In this document: positions 18,501 through 26,908 of the stretch, one piece after another
Layout: each line of letters starts with the position of its first letter
Position numbering within the stretch: position 1 is the first letter of the stretch
Assembly (NCBI GenBank): GCA_021794095.1
Contig: JAJYRN010000002.1
Location: 45,066-109,065, forward strand
Direction: 5' to 3'
DNA from: Acidobacteriota bacterium
Lineage (GTDB): Bacteria > Acidobacteriota > Holophagae > Holophagales > Holophagaceae
Length of the DNA: 64,000 bases
Translations under genes and position numbers: made by a program
The notes under the pieces: model-generated
Databases searched by the model: none
What the model saw: only the letters and a program-made list of their open reading frames with translations
Told to the model about the DNA's origin: nothing

Positions 18501-18758
18501 CCCGGCCTGATCGAGGTGGAGGATCAAGGGCCGGGCTTCCTGGCGGAGGATCTGCCCAAGGCGTTCGGGGCCTTCGTGCGCCTCAGCGCACGCCCGACTG
18601 GGGGCGAGCCCAGCAGCGGCCTGGGGCTCTCGCTGGTGAAAACCCTGGTCGAGCGCATGGGGGGACGCGTGGAATTGGCCAGCGCCCCGGGGCAGGGCGC
18701 CACGTTCCGCCTCCATCTGCCGTTGGATGCTTCCGGTGATGCGCCGGGAACCTCCTGA
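15543..18758 (+). CDS. Propeller-sensor histidine kinase (Reg_prop / Y_Y_Y / HisKA / HATPase)
   Basis: This 1071-aa protein has a signal sequence (LCLAMVLTAASAAEA), then about a dozen two-component-regulator propeller repeats (GLPNQTVYAIAQGPDGRLWVG and similar, residues about 40-640). A Y_Y_Y domain follows, then one transmembrane helix near 780-800 (YGLALAGLILLVFRL). A HisKA domain has predicted phospho-His852 in VAHDLRNP, and the HATPase domain has DNLVSNAVKFTP and GLGLSLVKTLVERMGG. The layout matches the periplasmic sensor half of hybrid kinases that detect glycans in Bacteroidetes, but there is no receiver or DNA-binding domain here. The partner regulator is not adjacent. I chose ATG 15543 for the signal peptide. 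Confidence 0.93.
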   Translation: MRPSWFGTLCLAMVLTAASAAEAAPEWLGRGALAVQRYGEREGLPNQTVYAIAQGPDGRLWVGTVDGAASFDGRTWRPMALPPGSGSDWVRAVLPARDGSVWFGTQDAGLWQWRAGSWIHHDAREGLPFTRINTLLETRSASGVSTIWAGSGGQGLGQWDGHHWRILDHREGLPGDAIWQLRELPDPEGGRSVWVCTQTGLVRIKHGQILKTPELDGFKGWDTGDILTENGPGGFHAWVASWDHGLVAWDGRRWRLEGPREGFPAVRPICLARTQPPGQAPILWVGTYNEGLLWRRGQGAWHTWPAQAGGAGNGVYALLGTAGRPGLWAGFLGKGLVALDAQGWGVVPEPPGLAGALVYAFAETRDEGGSFWMGTKAGVAQWARGRWRLATHRQGLAGDWVESLCPTAAFGAPGLLAGGVGGLSLWQKGHWRRVAVPGFSIGEVQTLLETRPGAAAPGLWVGTSTQGLLVRSGGRWRRLGKAEGLPSENVFCLHETLEPGHSLWAGFRGGGLARLHGGRWTTYGVKDGLPAASIYALEDTRVPSGVRLWAATPGGGLAWLDVDRPGAAWHHLDRLTRPALPVETLMGLAKDPQGRLYLTSTRGVVRLTLPPGTEDQPEAWRIETFTQGDGLPADSCVSGAAYTDVQGRIWVGTARGVALFDPARETPPAPLPALVLEGVSVDGAPQAAGAPVVLGYRQHRLRLDFALPVYHRAEDVRYRTQVLGLEDHPSAWTPENRWDLTALPSGSYELWIQARDAHGRLTEPLLLRVRVTAPPWRRPAAYAAYGLALAGLILLVFRLRTRWLREQNRQLDQRVREGVAEIERQSSVLERANQRLLDLNEEKSRMLSMVAHDLRNPLSGIQLRAEQLLVEGTCGQPDWLQGILQAADQMGALVDRILEVAALDSGRVGMESVPLDAQAIARKTLDEFQPKAVAKGFGIALHVTSPLPLLRGDPFFFKAVLDNLVSNAVKFTPAGDPRRTVQLRLAPGLIEVEDQGPGFLAEDLPKAFGAFVRLSARPTGGEPSSGLGLSLVKTLVERMGGRVELASAPGQGATFRLHLPLDASGDAPGTS

Positions 18759-18786
18759 ACACCCCTCCTTCGGGCACACTGTCTCC

Positions 18787-19422
18787 ATGTCCGCCGTATT
18801 CTCCATCCTGGGCCGGGGCCGCGCTGGGCGCGCCCTGGCGGAGGCCTGGGGCGCGCGGGTGGCCCTGCTGCCCCATTCGGCGCGGCCGGAAGGCCCCGTG
18901 CTCCTGGCGGTGCCGGACCGGGCGGTGACGGAACTGGCCACGGCCTTCCCGGGGCGTTGCGCCCATCTCTCGGGCAGCCTCCATCTGGCGGACGTGCCCT
19001 GCGCCCATCCCCTGACCAGCTTCGATGGCAAAGCCGCAGAGTGGACGGGGACGCCCCTGGCTGTCACGGGTGACCTCCCGGAGGTGTTCCGGCGGGCCTT
19101 CGAGGCGCTTGGGTTCCTGCCCTTCGTCCTGCCGGAGGATCTGAAACCCCTCTACCACGCCGCGGCGGTCCTGGCTTCCGGCCATGCGGCCACCCTCTGG
19201 CTGGGGGCCGACGCGCTGCTGCGCGCCCACGGGGTTCGTCTGCCCGGCCGCGGCCTGGCCCCCCTGGCCGAGGCAACCCTCCGCAATGTTGAACGGCACG
19301 GCGCCGCAGGCCGCACCGGCCCCTTCGCCCGGGGGGATCAGGCGACCATCATGCGGGACGCGGCGGCCCTCCCCGAATCCTGGCGCGAGGTGTTCCAGAA
19401 GCTTGGAACCCTTCTGGACTGA
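18787..19422 (+). CDS. Rossmann-like / DUF2520 protein
   Basis: The 211-aa protein starts with a shortened dinucleotide-binding fold (FSILGRGRAGRALAEAWG). Its second half contains LKPLYHAAAVLASGHAATLW, typical of the DUF2520 C-terminal domain found in F420/NADP oxidoreductase-like proteins. It is probably an NAD(P)-binding oxidoreductase, but the substrate is unknown. ATG 18787 is preferred because an open frame upstream overlaps the kinase gene and lacks homology. It lies 28 bp after the kinase on the same strand, so it could share that transcript. Confidence 0.82.
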   Translation: MSAVFSILGRGRAGRALAEAWGARVALLPHSARPEGPVLLAVPDRAVTELATAFPGRCAHLSGSLHLADVPCAHPLTSFDGKAAEWTGTPLAVTGDLPEVFRRAFEALGFLPFVLPEDLKPLYHAAAVLASGHAATLWLGADALLRAHGVRLPGRGLAPLAEATLRNVERHGAAGRTGPFARGDQATIMRDAAALPESWREVFQKLGTLLD

Positions 19423-19498
19423 TCTGCCGGGTGGAGGGGTGCTTGCCTCCGGGTAGGTCGGTTCGTGGCATCCTGTAAGGCCTTCCTCGAGGTAGCCC

Positions 19499-20200
19499 AT
19501 GTCCTCTATTCCCGACCACGGTCTCAAGGAGATGACGCCGGTTTTCGGGCCGGATGTCTTAGGTGCCTGCAAGGGCGGCAGCTTCCGCCAGGCCCTCGAA
19601 TGCCTGAGTGATAGCGGCGACCTCAAGGCCCGCTTGCTGCTGGCGGCGCTGTCCCACTTCGCCGCCAAGGGCTACGACGGTGTGCAGGTGAAGGAGGTGG
19701 CCGAGGATGCCGGCGTCTCGAAGCCCACCCTCTACTACCACTTCGGCAGCAAGGAGGGGCTGTTCCGGCAGCTCTGCCTCGTCTCCCTGGCCAGCACTTC
19801 GGCACGCATCGAGGCGATGGTGGTCCCCTTCCTGGAGGCGCCCATCACAGGCGAGAAGGCCGCCGAGAAGGCCTCCCTCGCCCTGGCCCATACCTACCTG
19901 GAACTGCTGCTGGAAAGCCAGGAATTCACAGGCTTCATCCTGCGCTCGATTGCAGTGCCTTCCCCCGATTCGGGTTTTCGCGACCTCATGCCCCTCGTCG
20001 AGAAGGGCTTGAGTCCGCTGGGCTTGTTCGTGAACCATGTGTTCGGCATCAGCCTCGAGCAGGCCCGCAAGGAGGTGATGATCTTCGTCGCCCTGATCGG
20101 TGCCCTGGTCGAAGAAAAGCTCCGCTTCCCCGACTATCAGATCACTGAGGACGAAATCCAGTGGGCCGTCCGCCGGTGGTTGCGCGGTATCCAGGGTTGA
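19499..20200 (+). CDS. TetR-family transcriptional regulator
   Basis: This 233-aa protein contains the TetR helix-turn-helix at about residues 45-95 (GYDGVQVKEVAEDAGVSKPTLYYHFGSKEGLFRQL) and an all-helical ligand domain after it. An extra 40 residues precede the HTH (SSIPDHGLKEMTPVFGPD and onward), longer than usual, and a later start cannot be excluded. The next gene, an M61 peptidase, follows by 14 bp and may be its target or simply co-transcribed. No ligand is predictable. Confidence 0.9.
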   Translation: MSSIPDHGLKEMTPVFGPDVLGACKGGSFRQALECLSDSGDLKARLLLAALSHFAAKGYDGVQVKEVAEDAGVSKPTLYYHFGSKEGLFRQLCLVSLASTSARIEAMVVPFLEAPITGEKAAEKASLALAHTYLELLLESQEFTGFILRSIAVPSPDSGFRDLMPLVEKGLSPLGLFVNHVFGISLEQARKEVMIFVALIGALVEEKLRFPDYQITEDEIQWAVRRWLRGIQG

Positions 20201-20214
20201 GGGGGCGAGGGACG

Positions 20215-22023
20215 ATGGCTGCATCGCTGAAACCTGTACGGGCCGTCCTCCGGCCCCTGGATCTCGCCCAGCACCTGTTCGAAGTGGAGCTCACCCTGCC
20301 GGCGGAAGCCTTGGCCGGCGGAGCCACCGCGGCGTTGCCGGCCTGGACGCCGGGCTCCTACCTGGTGCGCGACTATGCGCGTTTCGTGGACCGCGTCCGC
20401 CGGGTGGATGGAGAGGGCCGCGAGCAGCCGCTCACCAAGCTGGACAAGCAGCGCTGGCAGATCCCCGCATCCACCCAGAGCCAAGTGATCCGCTACCGGG
20501 TGTATGGCAACGATCTGACGGTGCGCACCAACCATGTGGATGCCACCCATGCCCAGATCATTCCGGCCGCCACCTTCTTCTACCTGGAAGGCCAGCTGGA
20601 CCGCCCCTTCGAGGTGCGCTTCCATGGGTTTCCGAAGGACTGGGGGATCGCCACGGCCCTGCCCGCGGAAAAGGAAGTCTTCCGCGCCGCGGATTTCGAC
20701 ACGCTGGTGGATTCACCCTTCGAGCTGGGTCGCTTCCGCACCCGCTTCTTCAAGACCGGCGGAACCCGGTTCGACCTGGCCTTCACCGGGGATCACACCG
20801 GCGATGAATCGCGCATCGCGGAGGCCACCCGGCGGATCGTCGAGGCCGCCGGCGCCCTCTTCGGAGGCTTCCCCTTCAAGCGCTACCTGTTCCTCCTGAC
20901 CTTCACGCCCAAGGCGCGGGGTGGGCTGGAACATCGCGACTGCACCAGCCTCCTGGCGGACAGCCTCGCCTTCGACCGGCCGGAGGGCTACCACTCGCTC
21001 TATCAGCTCATCGCCCACGAGTTCTTCCATGCCTGGAACGTGAAACGCCTGCACGATTCCGTGCTCGGGCCCTTCGACTACAGCCGGGAGAACCCCACCC
21101 GGATGTTGTGGTTCCACGAGGGGATGACGTCCTACCTGGAGCATGTGCTGGTGCTGCGCGCGGGTGTGGTGCCCTGGAGCCATACGGCCAAGGAGCTGGC
21201 CCGGTGCTGGAGCGAGCAGGTGCAGCGGCCCGGGCGCCTGGAGCAGAGCCTGGAGGAATCCAGCTGGGATGCCTGGATCCGCCTCTACAAGCCCCACGAG
21301 TTCAGTCCTAATAGCTCTGTCAGCTACTACGACAAAGGCGAGATGGTGGCCTGGCTGATGGATGCGTCGCTCCGCGAAGGAAGCCGCGGGAAGGCCGGAT
21401 TGCCGGAGCTGTTCGCCCTGCTCTGGCAGCGGCACGGCGAAGGTGGCCTCACGGACGCCGATGTGCGCCGGGCCTACCAGGAACTCTCTGGTCGCAGCCC
21501 GCGGCTGTTCTGGGATGCCTATATCGCAGGCCGTTCGGAGTTGGATGCCGCGGTGCTGCTGCGGACCTTCGGTCTGCGCATGGAGGCCCGCGCTCCCTGG
21601 GAGACGGGCTCCGCCGACGAAACCCAGGATGAGGCCAGCCTGCAGCGGCTCCGCGCCTGGATTGGGCTCATGCTCTCGCCAACGGCGCCGCCCACGGTTC
21701 AGAACGTCATCCCTGGCAGCCCCGCCAGCCAGGCGGGCCTGAGCTTCGGGATGGAGATCCTGGCCGTGGACGGCTGGCGCACCACCAGCCCCGCAGACGC
21801 CCAGCGGCTGCTGGTGGGGCCCGGTCCCGGGGGGCGGGTGCGGGTGTTGGCCTCAGACCGGGGCCGCATCCTTGAGGTGGAGGTTCCCGTGGTCGAGAGC
21901 CCAGAGCGCAGCCACCGGCTGGTCCCCGACATCCGGGCGACTCTCGCCCAGCGGGCCGCCTTCACCGCCGCCTACGGCCAGCCCTTCCCCAGCACTCCCC
22001 GCCGTCGCAAGACCTCCGTGTGA
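20215..22023 (+). CDS. M61-family metallopeptidase with C-terminal PDZ domain
   Basis: The 602-aa enzyme has the M61 glycyl-aminopeptidase layout: an N-terminal beta domain with LPAWTPGSYLVRDYARFV, a catalytic domain with zinc motif HEFFH (His268, Glu269, His272) followed by WNVKRL and WFHEGMTSYLEH (third ligand Glu), and a C-terminal PDZ domain (VIPGSPASQAGLSFGMEILAVDGW). No signal peptide is evident, so it is probably cytoplasmic. The ATG at 20215 follows GGGGGCGAGG. Its stop overlaps the GTG of the next gene. Confidence 0.93.
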   Translation: MAASLKPVRAVLRPLDLAQHLFEVELTLPAEALAGGATAALPAWTPGSYLVRDYARFVDRVRRVDGEGREQPLTKLDKQRWQIPASTQSQVIRYRVYGNDLTVRTNHVDATHAQIIPAATFFYLEGQLDRPFEVRFHGFPKDWGIATALPAEKEVFRAADFDTLVDSPFELGRFRTRFFKTGGTRFDLAFTGDHTGDESRIAEATRRIVEAAGALFGGFPFKRYLFLLTFTPKARGGLEHRDCTSLLADSLAFDRPEGYHSLYQLIAHEFFHAWNVKRLHDSVLGPFDYSRENPTRMLWFHEGMTSYLEHVLVLRAGVVPWSHTAKELARCWSEQVQRPGRLEQSLEESSWDAWIRLYKPHEFSPNSSVSYYDKGEMVAWLMDASLREGSRGKAGLPELFALLWQRHGEGGLTDADVRRAYQELSGRSPRLFWDAYIAGRSELDAAVLLRTFGLRMEARAPWETGSADETQDEASLQRLRAWIGLMLSPTAPPTVQNVIPGSPASQAGLSFGMEILAVDGWRTTSPADAQRLLVGPGPGGRVRVLASDRGRILEVEVPVVESPERSHRLVPDIRATLAQRAAFTAAYGQPFPSTPRRRKTSV

Positions 22024-22712
22024 GCGCGTTGGACCATCCTCCGCCGTTGCGTATCGCCGCCCTCATCGCCGCCCATGACGAGGCCGGGCAGATCGGCGCG
22101 GTGCTCCGCGGCCTGGCATCCTACGGGCTCCACCGCATCCTCGTGGTGGATGATGGTTCCGCGGATGGCACCGGGGAGCTGGCCCTGCGTGCGGGCGCCG
22201 AGGTGCTGCGGCTGGAGCCCGGCCAGGGCGGCGGCAAAGGGCAGGCCCTCCGGGCGGGCATCGCTCAGCTCAGGGCGGATGATTTCGATTTCTACCTATT
22301 CCTGGATGCCGACGGGCAGCACGATCCAGCCGACCTGCAAGGTTTTCTCGATCACCTGGCCCTCCATCCCCGGACGGATTTCCTCATCGGCTCGCGCTAC
22401 CTGGACCGCGCACGGATTCCGCCCCGGCGTTGGCGCACCAACGCCCTGGGCACCTGGACCCTGGGCCGCATCGCGGGCGTGCGCTGGGAGGACAGCCAGA
22501 GCGGCTTCCGCCTGATCCGGAAGAAGGTGCTGGACCGGCTGGATCTCAAGGCCACGGGCTTCGCCATCGAGATGGAAATCGCCATGAAGGCTGCGGACTG
22601 GCGCCTCGCCTGGGCCCACATTCCCATCCGGGCCATCTATCACGGGGGCGGCAGCCATTTCAGGGGCGTCCTGGATACCTGGCGCATTGCGAAATTCTCG
22701 CTCCGGTGCTGA
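22020..22712 (+). CDS. Family 2 glycosyltransferase
   Basis: A 230-aa GT-A fold glycosyltransferase: IAALIAAHDEAGQIGAVL, the nucleotide-binding VVDDGSADGT and the metal-binding LFLDADGQHDPADL are all present, as is EDSQSGFRLIRK near the acceptor site. It lacks transmembrane helices, so it resembles soluble polyprenyl-phosphate glycosyltransferases (dolichol-phosphate mannosyltransferase type). The GTG start overlaps the stop of the M61 peptidase gene (GTGA), which implies coupling. Donor and acceptor are unknown. Confidence 0.9.
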   Translation: MSALDHPPPLRIAALIAAHDEAGQIGAVLRGLASYGLHRILVVDDGSADGTGELALRAGAEVLRLEPGQGGGKGQALRAGIAQLRADDFDFYLFLDADGQHDPADLQGFLDHLALHPRTDFLIGSRYLDRARIPPRRWRTNALGTWTLGRIAGVRWEDSQSGFRLIRKKVLDRLDLKATGFAIEMEIAMKAADWRLAWAHIPIRAIYHGGGSHFRGVLDTWRIAKFSLRC

Positions 22713-22782
22713 GGCGGATGACGAGCGTCGTACCCATGGCGATCGGGCCAGCCCGGTGGCCGCGTCTGATACCGTCTCTCTC

Positions 22783-23595
22783 ATGGTGAATCCGCTCGAC
22801 TGGGATCTGGGGAATGTGCCTCCCGGCATCGCCTGGGGTGGCGTGGACGAGGCCGGCCGTGGGGCGTGGGCCGGGCCGGTCGTGGCGGCCTGCGCGGTGC
22901 TGGATGGGGACGCCGTCCACGCCTGGAGCCATGTGCTCCGCTCGGTACGGGACAGCAAGCAGCTTTCCCCCGAGCGGCGCGAGGCGCTGGCCCAGGAGCT
23001 GAAGACCGTGCTGACCGCCTGGGCTGTCGCGGAGGTGGATGTGATGGCCGTTGACCGCGAGAACATCCTGGAAGCCACGCTGATGGCCATGCGACAGGCC
23101 GTGTCCAGTCTCTCGGTGCGTCCCCGGCTGCTGCTGGTGGATGGCAACCGGGCCCCGCGCACCGGCCTTCCTGAGCGGCTGGTGGTGGAGGGGGACGCCC
23201 TGAGTTGCGCCATCGGCGCGGCCAGCATCCTGGCGAAGGCCCACCGGGATGCGCGCATGGTGGAACTGGAGGCCCAATATCCCGGTTACGGATTCGCCCA
23301 GCACAAGGGCTATGGGACGGCGCTCCACAGGAATCGCCTCCGTGAACACGGTGTCTCTTCCGTGCACCGTCTCAGCTATGCCCCGGTGGCGGCGCTCCAG
23401 GTGGCGGACGAGGACGTGCGCGAGGTGCTCCGAGCCCGTCTGGATGCCTGCGCCTCGGTGGCCGAGCTTCAGGCCTGGGTCGAGGAAGCCCTGCGCCCTG
23501 CCTACGGCCGCCTCAAGCTGGTCTGGGTGGAGACCCTCCGCCGGCGGTACGCGGAGCGCCTCGCCCAGGTCGCCGCAGGAGAAGGCCTGGAATGA
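22783..23595 (+). CDS. rnhB: Ribonuclease HII
   Basis: This 270-aa enzyme cleaves RNA in RNA-DNA hybrids and removes misincorporated ribonucleotides. Active-site acidic residues are visible in GGVDEAGRGAWAGPVV (Asp22, Glu23), then RDSKQLSPERR and LLLVDGN; CAIGAASILAKAHRD is also conserved. A C-terminal helical extension of about 50 residues is longer than in many RNases HII. ATG 22783 is chosen; the frame is open upstream without homology. It overlaps the Nudix gene as ATGA. Confidence 0.95.
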   Translation: MVNPLDWDLGNVPPGIAWGGVDEAGRGAWAGPVVAACAVLDGDAVHAWSHVLRSVRDSKQLSPERREALAQELKTVLTAWAVAEVDVMAVDRENILEATLMAMRQAVSSLSVRPRLLLVDGNRAPRTGLPERLVVEGDALSCAIGAASILAKAHRDARMVELEAQYPGYGFAQHKGYGTALHRNRLREHGVSSVHRLSYAPVAALQVADEDVREVLRARLDACASVAELQAWVEEALRPAYGRLKLVWVETLRRRYAERLAQVAAGEGLE

Positions 23596-23987
23596 ATCCC
23601 GTGGACATCTCCCTGGCCCTGGTTGTCCGGCAGGGCCGGCTGCTGCTCCAGCGCCGGGATCCGGCCGCCGTGGTGTTGCCCGGCCGATGGGAGTTTCCCG
23701 GCGGCAAGGTGGAGGCCGGGGAGCTGCCCCAGGCCGCGCTCCAGCGGGAGCTTCGCGAGGAGACGGGCCTTGAGTGCCTCCGGGTCGAGGTGTTCGATCC
23801 CGTCGCCTTCGCCTACCCGGATCGTTCCGTGCGCCTGCATCCCTTCGGGGTGGAGGCGGCGGGATGGCCCTGCACGGGCCTGGCCTGGGGCTGGTTCCGG
23901 ACCGCTGAAATCCTTCGACTCCCCTGTCCCGAGGCGAACAGCCTCCTGATGCCACTGGTGGCGCGCCTCTGCGGCCGTCAGGGGTGA
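23592..23987 (+). CDS. mutT: MutT-like Nudix hydrolase
   Basis: A 131-aa Nudix protein with a complete Nudix box (GGKVEAGELPQAALQRELREETGL) and the WEFPGG lead-in typical of MutT, which sanitises 8-oxo-dGTP. The start overlaps the rnhB stop, giving a two-gene unit of nucleic-acid quality control; mutY lies a few kilobases downstream on the other strand. Specificity for 8-oxo-dGTP is inferred from the WEFPGGKVE context and short length, not proven. Confidence 0.9.
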   Translation: MNPVDISLALVVRQGRLLLQRRDPAAVVLPGRWEFPGGKVEAGELPQAALQRELREETGLECLRVEVFDPVAFAYPDRSVRLHPFGVEAAGWPCTGLAWGWFRTAEILRLPCPEANSLLMPLVARLCGRQG

Positions 23988-24062
23988 ACCGGCCCTCGTT
24001 CCGGGATCCGGCGCGATGTTTCCTTCTGCTAGTCTGGACGGGCTTCGGCCCACGGAGATGCC

Positions 24063-25355
24063 ATGATGCGTGCCCTCTTCCGCCAGCTCTTCTGCGCCAT
24101 CGCGGTGCTCGCTTCCGTGGGGCTAGCCGCGCAGCAGACCGAGGTGGTGCTCAGCTCCACCAGTGGCGCCAAGCTGGTCCTGGCCGTGCCGCCTCCGGTG
24201 CTCGCTGGCGTGGACCAGGCCACCGCGGATGCCCAGTTCACGGCGGTGTTGCAGCGTGATCTGGACGAGTCTGGGGTCTTCGGGCTGCTCAAAGACAAGC
24301 TCCCGACGGCCACGGATCCAAGCAGCTACGGGGCCTGGAAGGATGCTGGTGCCCAGTGGCTTCTGCTCTGCAAACTCACACGCACTGTGACCGGCGACGT
24401 CCAGCTCGATGCCACGGCCATAGACACAGCCGCTGGGAAGGCTGTGTTCGCCAAGCCCTACAAGGCGGACCGCCGCGTCCCGATCCGCCGCCTGGCCCAC
24501 GCCCTCTCGGATGATCTGGTGCTTCAGCTCACGGGCGTCCGGGGCGTGGCCTCTAGCCGCATCGTCTTCGTGCGCCAGCTCCATCCAGGAGTGAAGGAAG
24601 TCTTCCAGGTGGACCGTGATGGCGCCAACGTGCTTCAGCTCACGCACAACGACAGCCTCACGCTGGCCCCCAGCGTCGCGCAGGATGGCCGTCTGGCCTT
24701 CGTGACCTACAAGGCCGGAGCCCCGGAGATCTGGGGCCAGAGGACCCGGGATGGCGCCCAGGTCAGGCTCTACGCGGCGCCCGGGGGAGCGCTGGTGTCC
24801 AGTCCAGCCTGGTCGCCGGATGGCAAGCGGCTGGCCTTCGTGCAGGGGGACCGGCGTGGAAACACCGACATCATGGTGATGGATCTGGCCACTGGACACG
24901 TGCATCGGCTGACAGACGGCGGCGGGATCAATACGGAGCCCACCTGGAACCCGGATGGCACTCAGATCGCCTTCACCTCGGATCGGGAGGGGGGCCCCCA
25001 GGTATTCCTGATGCAGAGTGATGGTTCCAACGTGCGGCGGCTGACCCGCGAGGGAACCTACAATGCGAGTCCCGCCTGGAGTCCGAGTGGTGCGATGATC
25101 GCCTATGTCTCACGATTCGAGGGTAGATTTGATCTTTTCATTTACAAGCTTGGCGAGGGTAAGTCGTATCAGATAACCAATGGAGTCAATACTTCTGAAT
25201 CGCCATCCTGGTCTCCTGATGAGCGCCGCCTGGTGTTTACCAGCGACCGATTGGGTCCCATGCAACTCTTCACGACCGATCTTTCGGGGCTCCAGGTGGT
25301 CCGCCTGTCCGATCTGGCGAACTGCCAGAGTCCTGTCTGGACCCGGGCCCGTTGA
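24063..25355 (+). CDS. tolB: Tol-Pal system beta-propeller protein TolB
   Basis: This periplasmic 430-aa protein has a signal peptide (LFCAIAVLASVGLAAQ), the N-terminal TolB domain and a WD40-like propeller with repeated TolB blades (SPAWSPDGKRLAFVQGDRRGNTDIMVMDL, EPTWNPDGTQIAFTSDREGGPQVFLM and others). It works with Pal and CpoB in outer-membrane constriction and integrity. The 5' ATGATG leaves a choice between 24063 and 24066. A stretch near 25096-25210 uses AT-richer codons than the rest. TolA, TolQ and TolR are not in this window. Confidence 0.95.
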   Translation: MMRALFRQLFCAIAVLASVGLAAQQTEVVLSSTSGAKLVLAVPPPVLAGVDQATADAQFTAVLQRDLDESGVFGLLKDKLPTATDPSSYGAWKDAGAQWLLLCKLTRTVTGDVQLDATAIDTAAGKAVFAKPYKADRRVPIRRLAHALSDDLVLQLTGVRGVASSRIVFVRQLHPGVKEVFQVDRDGANVLQLTHNDSLTLAPSVAQDGRLAFVTYKAGAPEIWGQRTRDGAQVRLYAAPGGALVSSPAWSPDGKRLAFVQGDRRGNTDIMVMDLATGHVHRLTDGGGINTEPTWNPDGTQIAFTSDREGGPQVFLMQSDGSNVRRLTREGTYNASPAWSPSGAMIAYVSRFEGRFDLFIYKLGEGKSYQITNGVNTSESPSWSPDERRLVFTSDRLGPMQLFTTDLSGLQVVRLSDLANCQSPVWTRAR

Positions 25356-25424
25356 AAAAATTCCACCGATTTTCTTACTCCACCTTTTTTCGAGTTGCTA
25401 ACCTCTTAGCCCGGAGGAAACACC

Positions 25425-26030
25425 ATGCGAACGTCCCGCATCATCCCGATCGCCACCCTGGCGCTGCTCATGGGCACGGTAGCCTGTAAGAAGCCGGCCC
25501 CTGCTCCCACTGGTCCGTCCCAGGCCGAGATTGATGCCGCCAATGCGAAGAAGGCCGCCGCTGAGGCTGCGGCTCAGAAGGCCGCCGCTGATGCGGCCGC
25601 ACGCAAGGCTGCCGCCGAGGAAGCTGCGCGCAAGGCCGCTGCTGAGGAGGCCGCTCAGAAGGCTGCCGCCGAGGAAGCCGCCTTCAAGGCTGCCGCCGAA
25701 AAGGCCCTGGTGAATATCCACTTCGACTTTGACAAGTCGGACATCAAGGAAGGCGATCGCGCCATCCTCCAGGGGATTGCTGATTTCATGAAGCAGTACT
25801 CCCAGGCCAAGATCGAGATCCAGGGCAACTGCGACGAGCGGGGCACCAACGAGTACAACCTCGCGCTTGGCAACCGCCGCGCTGACGCCGCTCAGTCCTA
25901 TCTGAAGACTCTGGGCGTGTCTGAGGACCGCATGTCCACCATCAGCTTCGGCAAGGAGAAGCCCCTCTGCACCGAGCACAAGGAATCCTGCTGGAGCCAG
26001 AACCGTCGCGACGAGTTCCACCTCAAGTAG
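25425..26030 (+). CDS. pal: Peptidoglycan-associated lipoprotein Pal
   Basis: The 201-aa lipoprotein has a signal ending TVAC (lipidated Cys about 21), an unusually long Ala/Lys/Glu-rich linker of roughly 60 residues made of near-repeats of KAAAEEAA, and a C-terminal OmpA-like domain (NIHFDFDKSDIKEGD ... GNCDERGTNEYNLALGNRRA). The last block carries the residues that bind meso-diaminopimelate in peptidoglycan. The linker probably forms a long helix or coiled coil across the periplasm. The gene follows tolB by 69 bp and ends in a strong terminator. Confidence 0.95.
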   Translation: MRTSRIIPIATLALLMGTVACKKPAPAPTGPSQAEIDAANAKKAAAEAAAQKAAADAAARKAAAEEAARKAAAEEAAQKAAAEEAAFKAAAEKALVNIHFDFDKSDIKEGDRAILQGIADFMKQYSQAKIEIQGNCDERGTNEYNLALGNRRADAAQSYLKTLGVSEDRMSTISFGKEKPLCTEHKESCWSQNRRDEFHLK

Positions 26031-26052
26031 GAACGGGCCTGCACTCGGGGAA

Positions 26053-26077
26053 AGCGGAGGCTTCGGCCTCCGCTTTT
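26053..26077 (+). terminator. Intrinsic terminator after pal
   Basis: AGCGGAGGC-TTCG-GCCTCCGCT forms a 9-bp stem with a stable UUCG tetraloop followed directly by a T-run. Its position 23 bases after the pal stop suggests that tolB-pal ends here and cpoB is mostly expressed separately. Confidence 0.9.
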
Positions 26078-26167
26078 TCCTGCGCATCCCGCAGGTTTCC
26101 TGCGCTGGGCATTCCATTTATCCAGACAGCCTCCTAGCATGAAGGGGCACCTGTCCGAGGAGCGCAT

Positions 26168-26908
26168 ATGCCGATGATCCGCAGGCTTTCCATCCCCGTG
26201 ATCGCCCTGGCTGCGGCGCTTTCCGTGGGGTGTTCCTCGCAGGACCAGCTCCACCGCGTCGAGCAGGAAGTCGGTGATCTCAAGCTGGAAGTCTTCAAAC
26301 TGCGCCAGCAGGTGGAAGACAGCAACAAGATGGCTGCCACCGAGCACAAGGCTGCCAAGGGCGGGCGGGAGCAGGACCGCCGGTTCCAGGCCGACCTTCA
26401 GGAGACGTTGCGCCAGCTCCAGGATTCCACGCGAGTCCTGAACAACCGCCTGGGCGATATGCGCCGCGTTCCTCCGCCTGTGGCCGGGAGCGCGGCTCCG
26501 GCGCAGGCGCCCGATGCCACAGCCACCCTGCCGGATGACGAGCGCGCCTACAATGCCACCCAGCTGGACTACAACCGGGGCAACTACGCTCTGTCTGCCG
26601 AGGGCCTGAAGCTCTTCCTGAAGCACTTTCCCCAGAGCGCCCGGCGGCCGGATGCGCTTTTCTTCCTGGGCCTCTCCTACTACAACCAGCATCAGTACAG
26701 CCAGGCCCAATCCGCGTTCGAACGGATCATCCGGAACCACGCGGCTTCCAGCCAGTTCCTCCCCGCCAAACTGAAATGGGGCCAGTGCCTGCTGAGGCAG
26801 GGGCTCAAACCCGCTGCGGTGAAGGCGTTCAAGGATCTTGTGGACGGCTTCCCGGACACGCCGGAAGCGCACATCGCCAAGCAGGAGCTGAGCGATCTTG
26901 GCCTCTGA
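26168..26908 (+). CDS. cpoB: Tol-Pal system coordinator CpoB/YbgF
   Basis: A 246-aa exported protein: lipoprotein-type signal (ALAAALSVGC), N-terminal coiled coil (VEQEVGDLKLEVFKLRQQVED and QDRRFQADLQETLRQLQDSTRVLNNRL), a Pro/Ala linker, then TPR repeats (YNATQLDYNRGNYALSAEGLKLFLKHFPQSARRPDALFFLG and onward). This is the YbgF/CpoB layout, which in E. coli links Tol function with septal peptidoglycan synthesis. The lipoprotein Cys is unlike E. coli CpoB, which is soluble. The last 11 bases overlap the next gene. Confidence 0.93.
   Translation: MPMIRRLSIPVIALAAALSVGCSSQDQLHRVEQEVGDLKLEVFKLRQQVEDSNKMAATEHKAAKGGREQDRRFQADLQETLRQLQDSTRVLNNRLGDMRRVPPPVAGSAAPAQAPDATATLPDDERAYNATQLDYNRGNYALSAEGLKLFLKHFPQSARRPDALFFLGLSYYNQHQYSQAQSAFERIIRNHAASSQFLPAKLKWGQCLLRQGLKPAAVKAFKDLVDGFPDTPEAHIAKQELSDLGL

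Noticed and set aside
15597..19067. 1156-codon minus-strand frame
   Set aside because: It is an antisense shadow of the propeller kinase: Pro/Gly/Arg/His-rich with no domain.
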